NCBI GenBank assembly: GCA_036874045.1
Contig: CM072343.1
Span: 12,296,001-12,360,000, forward strand
Direction of reading: 5' to 3'
Origin: Cymodocea nodosa
Taxonomy: Eukaryota > Streptophyta > Magnoliopsida > Alismatales > Cymodoceaceae
Length of the DNA stretch: 64,000 nucleotides
Shown here: positions 11,001 to 22,200 of the stretch, in pieces
How the letters are laid out: the number at the start of each line of letters is the position of its first letter
How positions within the stretch are numbered: the first letter of the stretch is position 1
The notes under the pieces: generated by a model
Databases searched by the model: none
What the model saw: only the letters and a program-made list of their open reading frames with translations
What the model was told of the DNA's origin: nothing
Translations under genes and position numbers: made by a program

Positions 11001-12016
11001 CAGGTTTCACTGTTGGATCTGTTAATGGAAGACATGCTTATATACCATTCTATGTAAGTGTTGTTTTTAATCTTGTCGATTTTTGGATTTTATTTATGCA
11101 GCCTCTAGGTCAATATGCTTTGAAATTAACTTCTCAGCTCGGGAATCTATTTATATTGTTTTGGACAGTCATTTGAATTCGGTACCATAACTATCTCTAG
11201 GCTCTTATCAATCTACGACATTGCACCTGTTCTTATCTTGCCATAATCATTGCTTCTCCAATTTTATGCAAAAGTAATATCATTGCCCTCATGTGCGTCA
11301 AATCTTCAAGGCCGGCTCAACATAAACAAAAAATCTCTCCATTTTGTTCCTTGGGTCTCTGCAAGCACACATGCACGTCAAACATATCTTCTACTTTTAC
11401 GCACATTCATGTTGTCAATTTTATTTGTTTATCCTATGCATTTCACCTACCATTCATTTAAGTTATATTGTAAGTCAAACTAAAAAAAAAAAGAATTTTG
11501 ACTTTTAGGTTCATATTTTAAAATTAAATTTGTAACATACTCAAATGTTTTTTATTAGATGTATGAATGATTTCTCTGTTTAGTTAATTATCTTGTTATG
11601 AATGATATTTAATCATTTTTTATGAAAAGCAATAATAGCTTATTATCATTCTGCTATTATTTGTTTATTGTATGTATGAATAACCAAGAAATGAGCATAA
11701 AGCCAATTTATTCCATACGAATGATAAAAACATATGACTTAAGATACTGGCCGGTGAATAAGGATAAAACCAATACCGATTCTCGGTCCCATTTGTAATG
11801 TTCTATTCAGAAGTGCTTCCTGTAAATTGTGATGTATGTGACGAAACAAATATTCTATATTGATGAAGCTTTGAAATTTGATTTCAGAGGGTCGTCGAAA
11901 CACAGAACAAGGTTGTTATAACAGACAGGATGTGGGCAAGGCTTCTATCTTCTACAAACCAACCAAGTTTTCGAAGCTGTCGTAAGACTGAATACGCAAA
12001 CCAGAAAAGTAACTAA
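8006..12016 (+). CDS. PFK: Plant ATP-dependent 6-phosphofructokinase, last five exons (5' part not seen)
   Basis: Phosphorylates fructose 6-phosphate to fructose 1,6-bisphosphate in glycolysis. Exons found by protein match and GT-AG borders: 8,006-8,046 ([13 protein letters not shown]), 8,170-8,391 ([17 protein letters not shown], then VVAEGAGQD), 10,768-10,816 (DHFSKVRKM), 10,899-11,053 ([29 protein letters not shown]) and 11,888-12,016 ([20 protein letters not shown], stop TAA). Phases agree across every junction (222 bp = 74 codons; 49 + 155 bp share a codon). These encode about 200 C-terminal residues. The N-terminal half with the ATP site is not in the window, so either it lies further left or the gene is truncated. 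Oddity: the family's TYMIRA reads TYMICA (CGT to TGT). The intron at 8,392-10,767 holds a LINE relic. Probably cytosolic PFK1/2/6-like; the isoform is uncertain. Confidence 0.9.
8930..9330 (+). pseudogene. RTE-type LINE 3' end relic, inside PFK intron
   Basis: Translation of about 9,055-9,290 reads [20 protein letters not shown], then [15 protein letters not shown] and [11 protein letters not shown]. This is the conserved C-terminal tail of plant RTE-clade LINE polymerases (family RWxGHVxRRP-APVRR, GRPKKTWLEVVRKDL, AEWRRRIHVADP). Two stops interrupt it, and a TTATTATTGTTATTAT simple repeat follows at about 9,312, as is usual at RTE 3' ends. Upstream similarity fades near 8,930. Confidence 0.75.
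9835..10040 (+). repeat. Polypurine tract in PFK intron
   Basis: About 200 bp of nearly pure A/G on the + strand (GGGAAGAGAAAGGAAAAAGG style), broken by short pyrimidine islands such as CCCCCGT near 9,960. Open frames on both strands here (Lys/Glu/Arg-rich one way, Phe/Ser/Pro-rich the other) come from this composition and are not genes. Confidence 0.85.
10563..10726 (+). repeat. 81-bp tandem duplication in PFK intron
   Basis: Two almost identical 81-bp units, each with ACAAGGTTCCTGCAAAAAAG then TTTTGTTCTTGACTACTTCA, start at 10,563 and 10,644. They sit just upstream of the exon at 10,768. Confidence 0.92.
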
Positions 12017-13035
12017 GAACCACGTGAATGGCACCAAGGATGGTCCTTTAGGTAAGGGAATCTGCAACAATTTAGGATATGTTTGGTTGTTTGTAATTTA
12101 TTAAATTATATTTCTTAATTAGATTACTGTGTTTGTTCTAGGATTATAAGCCTTAAAGTTTGATTAAAAGAAATTAGCTTTCTCAGGGAGTTGACTAAAT
12201 ACGAGTTTAAATGATAAAAATGATTTTTTAACGTAATTTTATGATTAATTCATAATTGAATATTTTTTATTGTAATTTGATTATTTGATTGAGATTATGG
12301 TCAGAATTTGATTGACTAGCGTTTGGGTCGTGCTAGGTGTCATCTCCCTTCAGGAAAGCTCACTACTGTTTGGGATCCGTGCTGCTCGTCTTTTACTTGT
12401 GCCGCCTTCTTGCTCAGCAATGTTTGTGTGCGTTATTTTGTTCTATGGTCGAACCATCTATATTCTGTTTGTCGCCTTCAGAATGGTTGCACTTGCAACG
12501 AAGGAATCGAGAGGCTTGCATTTACGGTTCTGCCGGTGCGAGATCACCAGTGTTGGCTTGTCCTCGGTTGGTGGATTGATGTTTGTAGGGCGAGTCTTGT
12601 ACGCTATTTGACCACAGCACTTACCGTCTTGGGACCTTAAAAATATATTGATTGTGCATCACAATAAATCGGTGTGTGGTGTTAATGCACGTGTTGTTCT
12701 TTGAAGAAGAAAAACAAATATAATGCAAGTGTTCTTGTTTACATTTAAATTCAAGAGAGTGAAATACGAATTCTTCTAGATATGCAAAGAAAAAATCATT
12801 AAATTACTGATATTGTACGAAGAAAATGAATGGTTGAATGACTCTGACCACCGTGATTTCTCGTGAATTTCCGTTTCACTTATTGGTGGCAGATGGTCGT
12901 CGAAGGCATGGTATGCTGGTAAATGTTGAACGACAAAAACAATCTGAAACCGTGCAAAGGAGAATCCAAAATTGCGTGTTCGGCTTAATAATTGTGTCAG
13001 GGACCAACTCCATTTCATTTCGTTGGCGATAAGGG
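12017..13035. other. Intergenic spacer between PFK and AP4S
   Basis: About 1 kb holding the PFK 3' UTR and the upstream region of the next gene. Open frames at 12,312-12,640 and 12,776-13,096 match no family I know and overlap one another, so I treat them as chance. No transposon signature was recognised. Confidence 0.6.
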
Positions 13036-13043
13036 TATATAAA
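13036..13043 (+). promoter_or_regulatory. Putative TATA box of AP4S
   Basis: TATATAAA in the context AAGGGTATATAAACGG, 199 bp before the ATG at 13,242. The stretch between them is GC-richer than its surroundings and ends in a CT/GA-rich leader (AGAGAGAGGGAGG just before the ATG), typical of a plant 5' UTR. No transcript evidence is available here. Confidence 0.5.
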
Positions 13044-13241
13044 CGGAAAATTAATATAGATCTTTTTTCACGCCGAAGGCAAATCCCATGGACCACTGCC
13101 TCTTAGTCCGTAGTCGAAGGTCTGGGTTGCGTTCGGGTTTAGGGTGATTTCGCACCGCCGACCCGCCCGCCTACGACTGCGACAACTTTTTTCCCATGTC
13201 CTACCTTTTTTTTTTCTCCACGAGAAACAGAGAGAGGGAGG

Positions 13242-16200
13242 ATGGGGATCCGATTCATACTGCTGGTGAACAAGCAAGGGCAGACGCGGCTGGCACAGTA
13301 CTACGAGTACCTCACCCTAGAAGAGCGCCGGGCTCTAGAGGGTGAGATCGTTCGCAAATGCCTCACCCGCACCGAACAACAGGTAACATCCGACTCCTAC
13401 ATATCTCAGACGACATCGATCTAATCATACGCTGTAATCTCAATGGGGACGAGGTCATGCGTCAATTCCCGACACCTATTCCTCCTTGTGTCTTCTCCTG
13501 GCACATGAATTATGATTTTTATCCTCCATTCTCTGTTACCAAGTGTCGTGCTCTTTTTCCATCGAATCGTGTGCAATCACCATGGATTTAGGTCGATGAT
13601 CTATCTTGCCAATCATGAGAGCTAAAGGGAAGAAACTATTTGGTGGAATGGATTTTTTTTACGTTCCCGATCTGAACATATTCAGACGCAAGCGCCAGCG
13701 GTGATGCTTCCAACAAGCAAGGAGGTGGACCTCCCGATCTTTTGGTATGTCGAAAGGAGTTTCCGGAAGATGGTGGTCTACACATGGTTTTGGCACTCAA
13801 CGATGGGGATCTCAAGATGCCCCTTATGTAGAAATACAGTATACAATGTCTAACCAACAGTACACCAGCAAATTGAAACTAAAATTTAACTAACTAAAAT
13901 ATAGAACATGACATTCCTCCCCCTTAAGATTTTCATCGTCCCTGGTGAAGCTCTCTCCTATGCCACTGTTAGAACCTGTAACCGGATCTAGGACTTCTTC
14001 CTCGTTGACATCTGGTTTGATGCCTTCCTTGCCATGTATGATGGGCACCAAGCAGCTGAGTGTAACACCACGTTTGCAAAGGATGTGACCTGCACTACAT
14101 CACCTTAAAGTGAAAAATGAAGAAGATTTAAAGTCAGTTACCTAGTTTAATCAAGGGTAAACTAGAAAAATTCCATATGTAAATATGAATGGCTTCTATG
14201 ATGCGCAAGGATATGGTCTGCAAATCATGAGTCTGAGTAATTACTTTGGGTATGTATAAAGAGGGTGTTAGGCATCTGACATGCTTGAATTACTCAGTCT
14301 CTTAATCATCCTTTTTAGGTTGCTAGTTGCTAGACTTATAAGGTAGGAGGTATTTTAAGGTTAAGTGTTAAGTGCAGGTCTATGTGTGTAAAAAAGAAGA
14401 GATGAAAAGAATAGATTTAAGTGATCTATGTGAGGGGAAGTAGATGAGAGAAAAATAAGATATGAGAGGTAGAAATCCATAAAGGCTAGAGGAGAAGGGA
14501 AAGTCATCTCCCTTTGAACTTCGGAATTCTTGAAGTTCTTCACAAGAGATCAGACAGCCTCAAGAATCCTCTTCAACACTTATTGGTTTTCTTGATGTAT
14601 TTGTAACATCAACTCTTAAAATTCATCAGGAGCCATCAATTAGTTGCACTCATTGCTATCTTTTGACGCTGATACCAATTTTACATTCCTGATCGAAACA
14701 TTCAATTGAAAGCATTGGTGGTGGTCCAACTGGCAAGCAGAGAGGTGGATCTCCTGACTTTTTTGTATGTTGAAAGGATCTTCCAGAAGATGGTGGTCTA
14801 AGGAAAAATCTGAAATAAAGTACACATTCCAAAATAACTAGATTCATACGAGCACTTGGGAAGTAGGTTTGGGTGAAGTTTTTTTTCCAACAGTTATCAA
14901 TGAAATTGATAATGTGGATAAGAATCTGGAAAGAGTGTTAATGACTCTTATTCAATGAGTTTTGTTTTTCTTTGAAGAGACTGATAAAAGAAACAAGGAC
15001 TGACAACCTTTTCATCCATTGGTTGATCCTTCCATGTACAAGGTCTTCATATGTCGTCATGGGTTGTACTTCTTATCTAAAAGGGTGCTAGAGAAATATG
15101 GAACTGAATATCGACAATTTCACATGTCAGATTTTGAGTCTATAGGCATGATGTCAATCCAATATCCGGTATTGCAATATACTTATGCACACAATACTAG
15201 TGTGATGTTCAATCCAATATCCAGTATTGCAATGTACTCATGCAAACAATACTGGTACATGCTACATAGTGTAGCTGTTGAGGCAACATATGGTAAAATT
15301 TATATTATAACTCATTTTTCACAGATATAGCCAAATAGGGATGGTTCTCACTTGTAGCCATCAGCACACACTACATTTTATGAACTTAAGTCACTTACTC
15401 TCCACTTATTCTACTTCCAGTTTTCAAGTTCTTTCAAATCTTTGGATATATTTTGATTGAAGAATTGAAACTTAAAATTCTTCTAAAAATTGAAACATGA
15501 GTTGGGGACAATATAAAACAATTGGGAGGGATAGTTCATTAAATCATGCCTTGGAACTCCATGGCTCAACATGGTAAGGCCTCATATGTGAATTGACCTT
15601 AACTACTTTAGTTAGGTTGGAACTGAAAATGTCTTTTCTAACTTAAGTTGAATGAACCACAACCGTCAGATTCCTTCAATGGAAATCAATGGTTAGGATT
15701 ATTCCTTCAATTGAAATCAATGGTTAGGATTATAATGTTAAGGGGTATGAATCTTAACCTTTGATTGTGAGACGGATGACTCAAATTGCACCTAGGGAGC
15801 TTGTTGGAGGAACGCTAATGAGAGTGGTGATGGTAGATGGTGGGTTAATTTTGTTGTGGGCTCATTGGAGGAGCGGCGACGATGGGTAGCAAGTTGATTT
15901 TGTTGCGAGCTTGTTAGAATCCATTGTGGACCTCATCAAAAAAGTTGCTAGAGGTGTCATCACACAAATTTCAAAAGTCAATTTGCTTGAAAAGGTTTCA
16001 AGGGCATTTCTTGTGAGTGTAGGTGTCTTGACAATGTGAATGAGTGCTTCGATGATATGAGGCTTGTTTTGGTGATGCAATGCAAGTAGGGTTGAGGGTG
16101 GTGCTAATGATAATGTAGTGACTCTATGTTGTGTGAGAGATCCCAAAAGTGGGGTGTCTATAGATACATGGCTCACATTTTCTTTTAATAGAAAATCCTT

Positions 16201-19200
16201 GATTTGTTTATCATGGTGGGGGGGGGGGCTCAAAAAACTTGAGAAAATTTTTATTGAAAGATATGAGTTGCCTACCATGGCGATGAAGTCTCTTTTGCTC
16301 AGCCCAACTTTGGCCAAGGCATCGACAAGAATATTGGCTTCTCTTGGGATATGCATAATTGAAACAACTTGACCATACAAGGAGGTAAGTTCAGACCAAA
16401 CATCTATTCCCACCATTAGGACTTCCATTGCTATTTTGAAGTTGATTAGCAAGCATTTGGGAGTCAATCTCGATATATAATTTAGACATCCAACTAAAAA
16501 CCCTAATAGGCCTTGAGACCGTCTAGTAAATATAAACATTCAGCCATAAAAAGAGATCCATTCCCATATGAATTATGATATGCAAGTATGACATTGCCCT
16601 CAAAATTATGGATGACACCTCCACTTACCATGTACTTGTGCCTATCACAAGCAATATTCAAGTTCAGTTTAACATATCCATTTGGCAGTCTTTTCCATGA
16701 GATCCAGAAGGATTGTGGTAGTTTAGAGAATTTGTTGAATGCATTGCAAGAGAGCTTGAGATTTTGCTCCACCTTTTGAATTTGTTTAAAGGAACCTCTA
16801 CTCTCGACATGTATGATTTTGCATTGTTCTTGCTAGCACTCCCACAAAATATGAGCTACAAACAGTTTTTTTAGTTGGGAGTCAGCAGCTTTGTTTTTAT
16901 TTTGAAGCATCTTAACTACAAACGCTTTCTATCCTTCTTGGTTTTCAATAGCTAAATTGAATCTTCTACAGACCATATTCTTCCAAGAACAACCCATTCA
17001 CTGTCAAAGCATAGGTGCTCAATAGAATCTACATTACTTATGATTCTGCAGCAATAGCATTTAGTGGCCAGCATGATACCTTTCTTTTTCAGATTTTCAC
17101 TTGTGGGTAAGGCATTAAGCATCATCTTCCACAAGAAGGAAATCTTTGTGGGTATAATTGGTGATCAAAGTCCTAGGTTCCATCGACAACAATCCATCGT
17201 TTTGCTGATAGTCTCCCATGCCATATTTATAGAAAATAGGCCATCAGGATTCCATCTCCAGCAAAAATTGTCTGAACCTAGGCGGATCTTGGAGAAAGCC
17301 CCTTCCATTTCAGCTTTGATATCCTTTGAGAATGGTAGATTTTGAAGCAACATTCTGTTCTGAGAAGCATAAACAATTCCAACAACAGAAACCCATCCTT
17401 CACCCCCATTCCAGATGGCATTCTAGGATATTTTGTGGCAAGCTTCAGATAGGCATTTCCATCTGGTAGGCTTCTCTTCCCAACTTGATCTGTTCGTGAT
17501 ATTGTCCAACAAAACCTTCAAAGTATTGGACCTGATGTTATCTCTATGAAAAGGTCTCCAAGTTCCTTTCATACGGAGTGGTATCCATGATTTCTTTCAA
17601 GTTGTGAATGCCCAGACCACCTTCATTAAGAGGTTTGGTAACTTTTTCCCACTTTACCCAATGACATTTATTTCTTCCATTTGCATGTCCCTAAAGAAAA
17701 TCAGCGCAAAGCTTCTGAATTCTCTTTAGAATGTCCATAAGGAGATCATATACACTTAATATATGTATAGGGATACTTGAAAGGACATGTTTTATGGGAG
17801 TAAGTCTCTCTCCCAGGGAGCGGATCTTAGCTTTCCACCCAACTTACTTCTTTTGAATTTTCCGAAGAAAAGAATCAAAATACTGAATCTTAGTACACCC
17901 CTTAAAAATGGGGCAAGTTTCATCACAGTACAACTATCAATCATCTGAATTCTTCTGGTTTTAAGTCTCTTTCCAATGAGAAAGAAGCTCTTTTCACAAT
18001 TAATGGCCTGGCCAGTGAACTATTGTTAAGCTTTAAGCAGTTTCATCACAGTATTCATGGTGCTCTTTCTTCCATTCATGAAGAAAATGGTGACATCCTC
18101 ATAAAGTAGATGAGATATACTAATAGAGCATCTGGTATTGTAAAGGAGTAATCATTTTTTGGTCAGTAAGTATTTACAAATTTCTACTAAGCACTTCTTC
18201 AAGGAAAATGAAAAGACTAGCAGAAAGAGGGTCACCTTGACATAGGCCATGAAAAGCCTATCTCTACATAGTTTCTTTTGCTATTTTTCGCACTCCCATA
18301 GATTTACATCATAATACAGTTCTTTAAATAAGACAAACTTAAAGTACCAAACTTTTATTACAATGTTACGCAAATATCTCTTCTCCATATAAGTAGAAGT
18401 TGTAGCCAGCGAGACACATGGTGGCTAGTTACAAGTGGAGCCTAGGAGACACTAGAATTTGATTATGCTATTGAAGTTCCCTGCAGAATGTGCCAAAGAT
18501 GCCATTGGACAATCCTTCTTGTTTGGTTCCTCAGCCTGTTTGTTTGATTTGTCCAGGTTGTCTAGTCTAGACACCATAAAACAAACCTATTTGTTTGGTT
18601 TGGATGTCATTGGACAAGTTTGTTTGTCCTCCTACTTGTTTGATTCCTCCGTTTTAACTTCTAGCTAATCTTCAATGAGATTTCTACAATCTTCATACCT
18701 AACAATCTCCTACTTGAAGATTAATGTCCAACTTAGTTGTGGTTTCTATGTAGATCGTTTATGAAACTTGGGAGGTTCTACCAATGCTGTGCTCTTTTTC
18801 TTCAAGTACTTTGAAGACCAACTAAAGCGATACACAATCTTAATTTTTAAGTGTTTATCTTCTTAGTCAACATATCAGTTGCGTTTTTTGCTCTAAGTCA
18901 TCTTCTTTAGGTTTAAGATCCATTTCTCAAGCAGTTTACAAATTAAGTGATACTTCATTTTGATGTGCTTGGACTAAGAATGAAATATAAGGTTTTTTGC
19001 AAGATATATGATACTTTAACTATCATAGAATAAAACACTTCAATTTTGTTCATGGTTTAGTTCTTTCAGAAAATTTTCCAGCCAAATGTTCTCTTTGGCT
19101 ACTTCTAAAACTATCATATACCTTTTATTGTTGAAAGGGAGACACTTCTTTGAGTTTGAACATTAAGCTTATAGCAATATCTTGAGATACTCTTATTCTT

Positions 19201-22200
19201 GTCCAAATTACCTCCTAAATTTGCATTACAATAGTTTTGTAAAATAAAACCCCTTTTCTTGTAGTACAATTGAATAGTTAGGGAACTTCTCAAATAATGC
19301 AGAATTCACTTTACAACACTTCAACGTTTTAAATTAGGATTTGTCATAAATATATGCTCATAACACTTATGACATGAACTATATTAGACGTGATGCATAC
19401 TATTGCATACATTATGCTTTCAATTGCTGATGCATATGATATCTTAGACCTGTAAACTCTATCCTCTTCAGTTTTTAGTGATTGTTTTTATGTTAATTTG
19501 AAATGACTTTCAAGAGGTAAGCCTATAGTTGTAGCTTTGGAGAGATTAAATCTGCCCAATAGTTTCTCAATGCACTTCTCTTTGGATAACACTAAGAAAT
19601 CAATAGATCTGTCACTTATGATTCTTATTCTTAGAATTTGTTTAATTTTTCATGTCCAACTCTTTTGATAATTATATTTTCAAGTTGTTAATTTTGTTCA
19701 TGTTTAAACTTGTAATTAATATGTTATCTACATATACTAGTAATATGACATAACAGTTACCAAATTTTTTGTAATGGTAGCAAAAATCCATATCATACCT
19801 ATTGAAACCAATGACAAATAAAATTATCAAACTTCTTGTACCACTGCTTGAGTGTTTGTTTCAGTCTATACTTTTTTGTAGTTGCATTTCAAATCCTCCT
19901 TGCTAGAGATTTTAAATCTTTCAAATTGTTGCATGTAAATTTCTTTTTTTAAGTCTTCATAAAGAAACACTGTCTTCAGATTTAGTTCTACATGTAATTT
20001 CTCAATAGTAGTTACGTTTAACATCACCTTAATTATTGCCATTTTGACTACAAGAGAGAATATCACAATGCAGTTAATATTTTTAATCACAAGTCTAGAA
20101 TCTAGGATTTGGTCGAACTATCGATACAATAAACTAAGACATCTACAACATCATCATTGGTAGACTTTGCTGATTCATCTTTAATGCCTTTACCCTTGTT
20201 CTTCTTCTTAAAGGCTTTGCATTTATTATTGTAATGCCCTCTCTTGTCATAATTCCAAAAGATGACATTCTTCCAATTTTTTTTCTCTCCCCTAGACTTA
20301 GACTTATTTTGGGAACCAATCTTGCCTCTATTTTAGCTTCTACCTTTGCTCTCAACATTTAGAGCAAAACTTGAGGCCTTATTATTGCTTCTCCTACAAA
20401 TATCTTCGTTAAGGATTAAGTCTTGAGTGTCATTTAGTTTCTTCTTATGATTGAACAAGTTATTGACTCTGGTTACTACTACAGACCAATTCTCTAGTAA
20501 AGATGACAATAGTATTAGTGTCTTCATTATCAAAGACGATTTTCATTGAACTTAGCTGAGTTATAATGATGTTAAACTCATTTATGTGGTCTATCACACA
20601 CTTTCTTTTGAACATCCTGAGATTAAATAACTGACGTATTAAGTATATCTTGTTTGATGTTGATAGTTTTTCATATATATTTGATAGGGCTTTTATTAGA
20701 TTTGTGGTGGTTTTTTCTTTGATGATATTAATGGTTTGTTTGTGCACCTAGAAAGTAATGGAAATGAATAGAAAGAAAGATTTAGAAAGTTATAAAAAGT
20801 GATGGAAAAAAAAGTTACAGAAAGTCAATAGAACTGAGTGTTCATGGTAAGAAATGTAACATAAAGTAATAAAATATAGATTTAATAAAATACAACTGTT
20901 CAATACTTGTGACAAATTTATAGATAAAATATAATTTTTACAATAAAAGATGATGAAATATGATTTATAATGATAAAATATGATTTTTATGATTTATGAT
21001 AATAAAATATGATTTTTATGATTTATGATAATAAAATATGATTTTTAAGGTAAAAGATGATAAAATATGATTTTTATGATGAAATATGATTGTTATGATT
21101 TATGGTGATAAAATATGATTTTTATGATTTATGATCATAAAATATGATTTTTAAGATAAAAGATGATAAAATATGATCAAATATAATTTTTATGGTAAAA
21201 GATGATAAAATATGATTTTTATGGTTTATGATGATAAACTATGATTTTTAAGATGAAAGATGCTAAAATATGATTTTTATGATTTATGATAATAACATAT
21301 GATTTATAAGGAAATTAAAAGAAAACTTTTGCTCAATATATGGTGAGGATGAATTATCATTTTTTAGCTCTTTCACATCTCTTAAGGTTAGGAAGAAGAT
21401 ATAAAGAAAAAATTTTCCTAGAAAAGTTGAAGCAAAAAGTTTATCAAACTATCTTCTATTTTTTGTTGTGCACAAACACTCTACGTTTTATTTTAACTTT
21501 TTATTACTTTTCTTTCTGTCTCTTTCCATTACTTTTCATTGTGCACAAACCCCTCTTGAATATTATATTCCTCACTAGTGCTAATTTGATCACTTCCAAT
21601 GCTTGATGATCTAACAACTTTCACGTGTTTTGTTCTATACTTTTTGCTTTCTTTCCTAATAGTGGTTTGTGTAGCTTGTTTTGATATAGATAGTTTTTTA
21701 TCTACATCTTTTAGAAATTGAAGTCTTCATTAAATCTCTTGATTTTGAGTTTGCTTTCATTTGTTATTGCTCCCACTCTTCCTTTGCAATAGAACCTTCA
21801 TAGACCAAATCAACTTTGCTCTAATATTAGTTGAAAGAGATTGAATGAATGAACACAAGACTCTTGCAAATGGATCCTTGAATATTGCATGAAGAGATGA
21901 GTAAAGGAGAAGCAATCTTATAGGAACATATAGGTTTACATGGTTTAACAATGTGTCTATGTTTACGATGATGTTGAGAGTTTCTTTTATTATTTTTTAT
22001 ACTTCCATATATTTGCATCATAATATAGTTCCTTAAATAAGGCAAACTTAGGACATCCGAACTTCATTACAAAATTATATAAATACCCCTTCTCCACATA
22101 AATAGAAGTTGTTACAACCAGTGAGATACGTGGTGATGAGTTGTAGGTTGGGGTCTAGCAAAAATTGGAATTTTGATTATGTTATCGAAGGTCCCAGTAG

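Larger units (their letters stand above)
18705..21829 (-). pseudogene. Copia element C internal region: gag and RT/RNase H remains, minus strand
   Basis: A polypurine tract (TCTTCAAGTAGGAGATT, read on the minus strand at 18,705-18,721) and a primer site resembling TGGTATCAGAGC (21,818-21,829, read TAATATTAGAGC) frame it. From the right: gag UBN2-like [20 protein letters not shown] (about 20,650), the zinc-knuckle zone [20 protein letters not shown] (about 20,230), then RT directly ([20 protein letters not shown], about 19,960) and the RNase H end ([14 protein letters not shown], about 18,960). Protease and integrase are absent, so an internal deletion joined gag to RT near 20,100. gag is further split by a MITE at 20,748. 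Non-autonomous. Confidence 0.85.

Noticed and set aside
12312..12640. Three overlapping open frames of 80-105 aa between PFK and AP4S
   Set aside because: They overlap in different frames, match no family I recognise, and lie in PFK 3' flank; most likely chance.
13242..13424. 60-aa ORF taken as a complete small gene
   Set aside because: It reads past the splice donor at 13,383 into the intron; the true protein continues at 32,456.
16118..16372. + strand ORF over the LINE
   Set aside because: Antisense to the RNase H domain of the LINE; no support of its own.
20930..21310. Regular repeats that might suggest a CRISPR array
   Set aside because: The units are contiguous and degenerate without unique spacers, in a plant MITE; it is a minisatellite.
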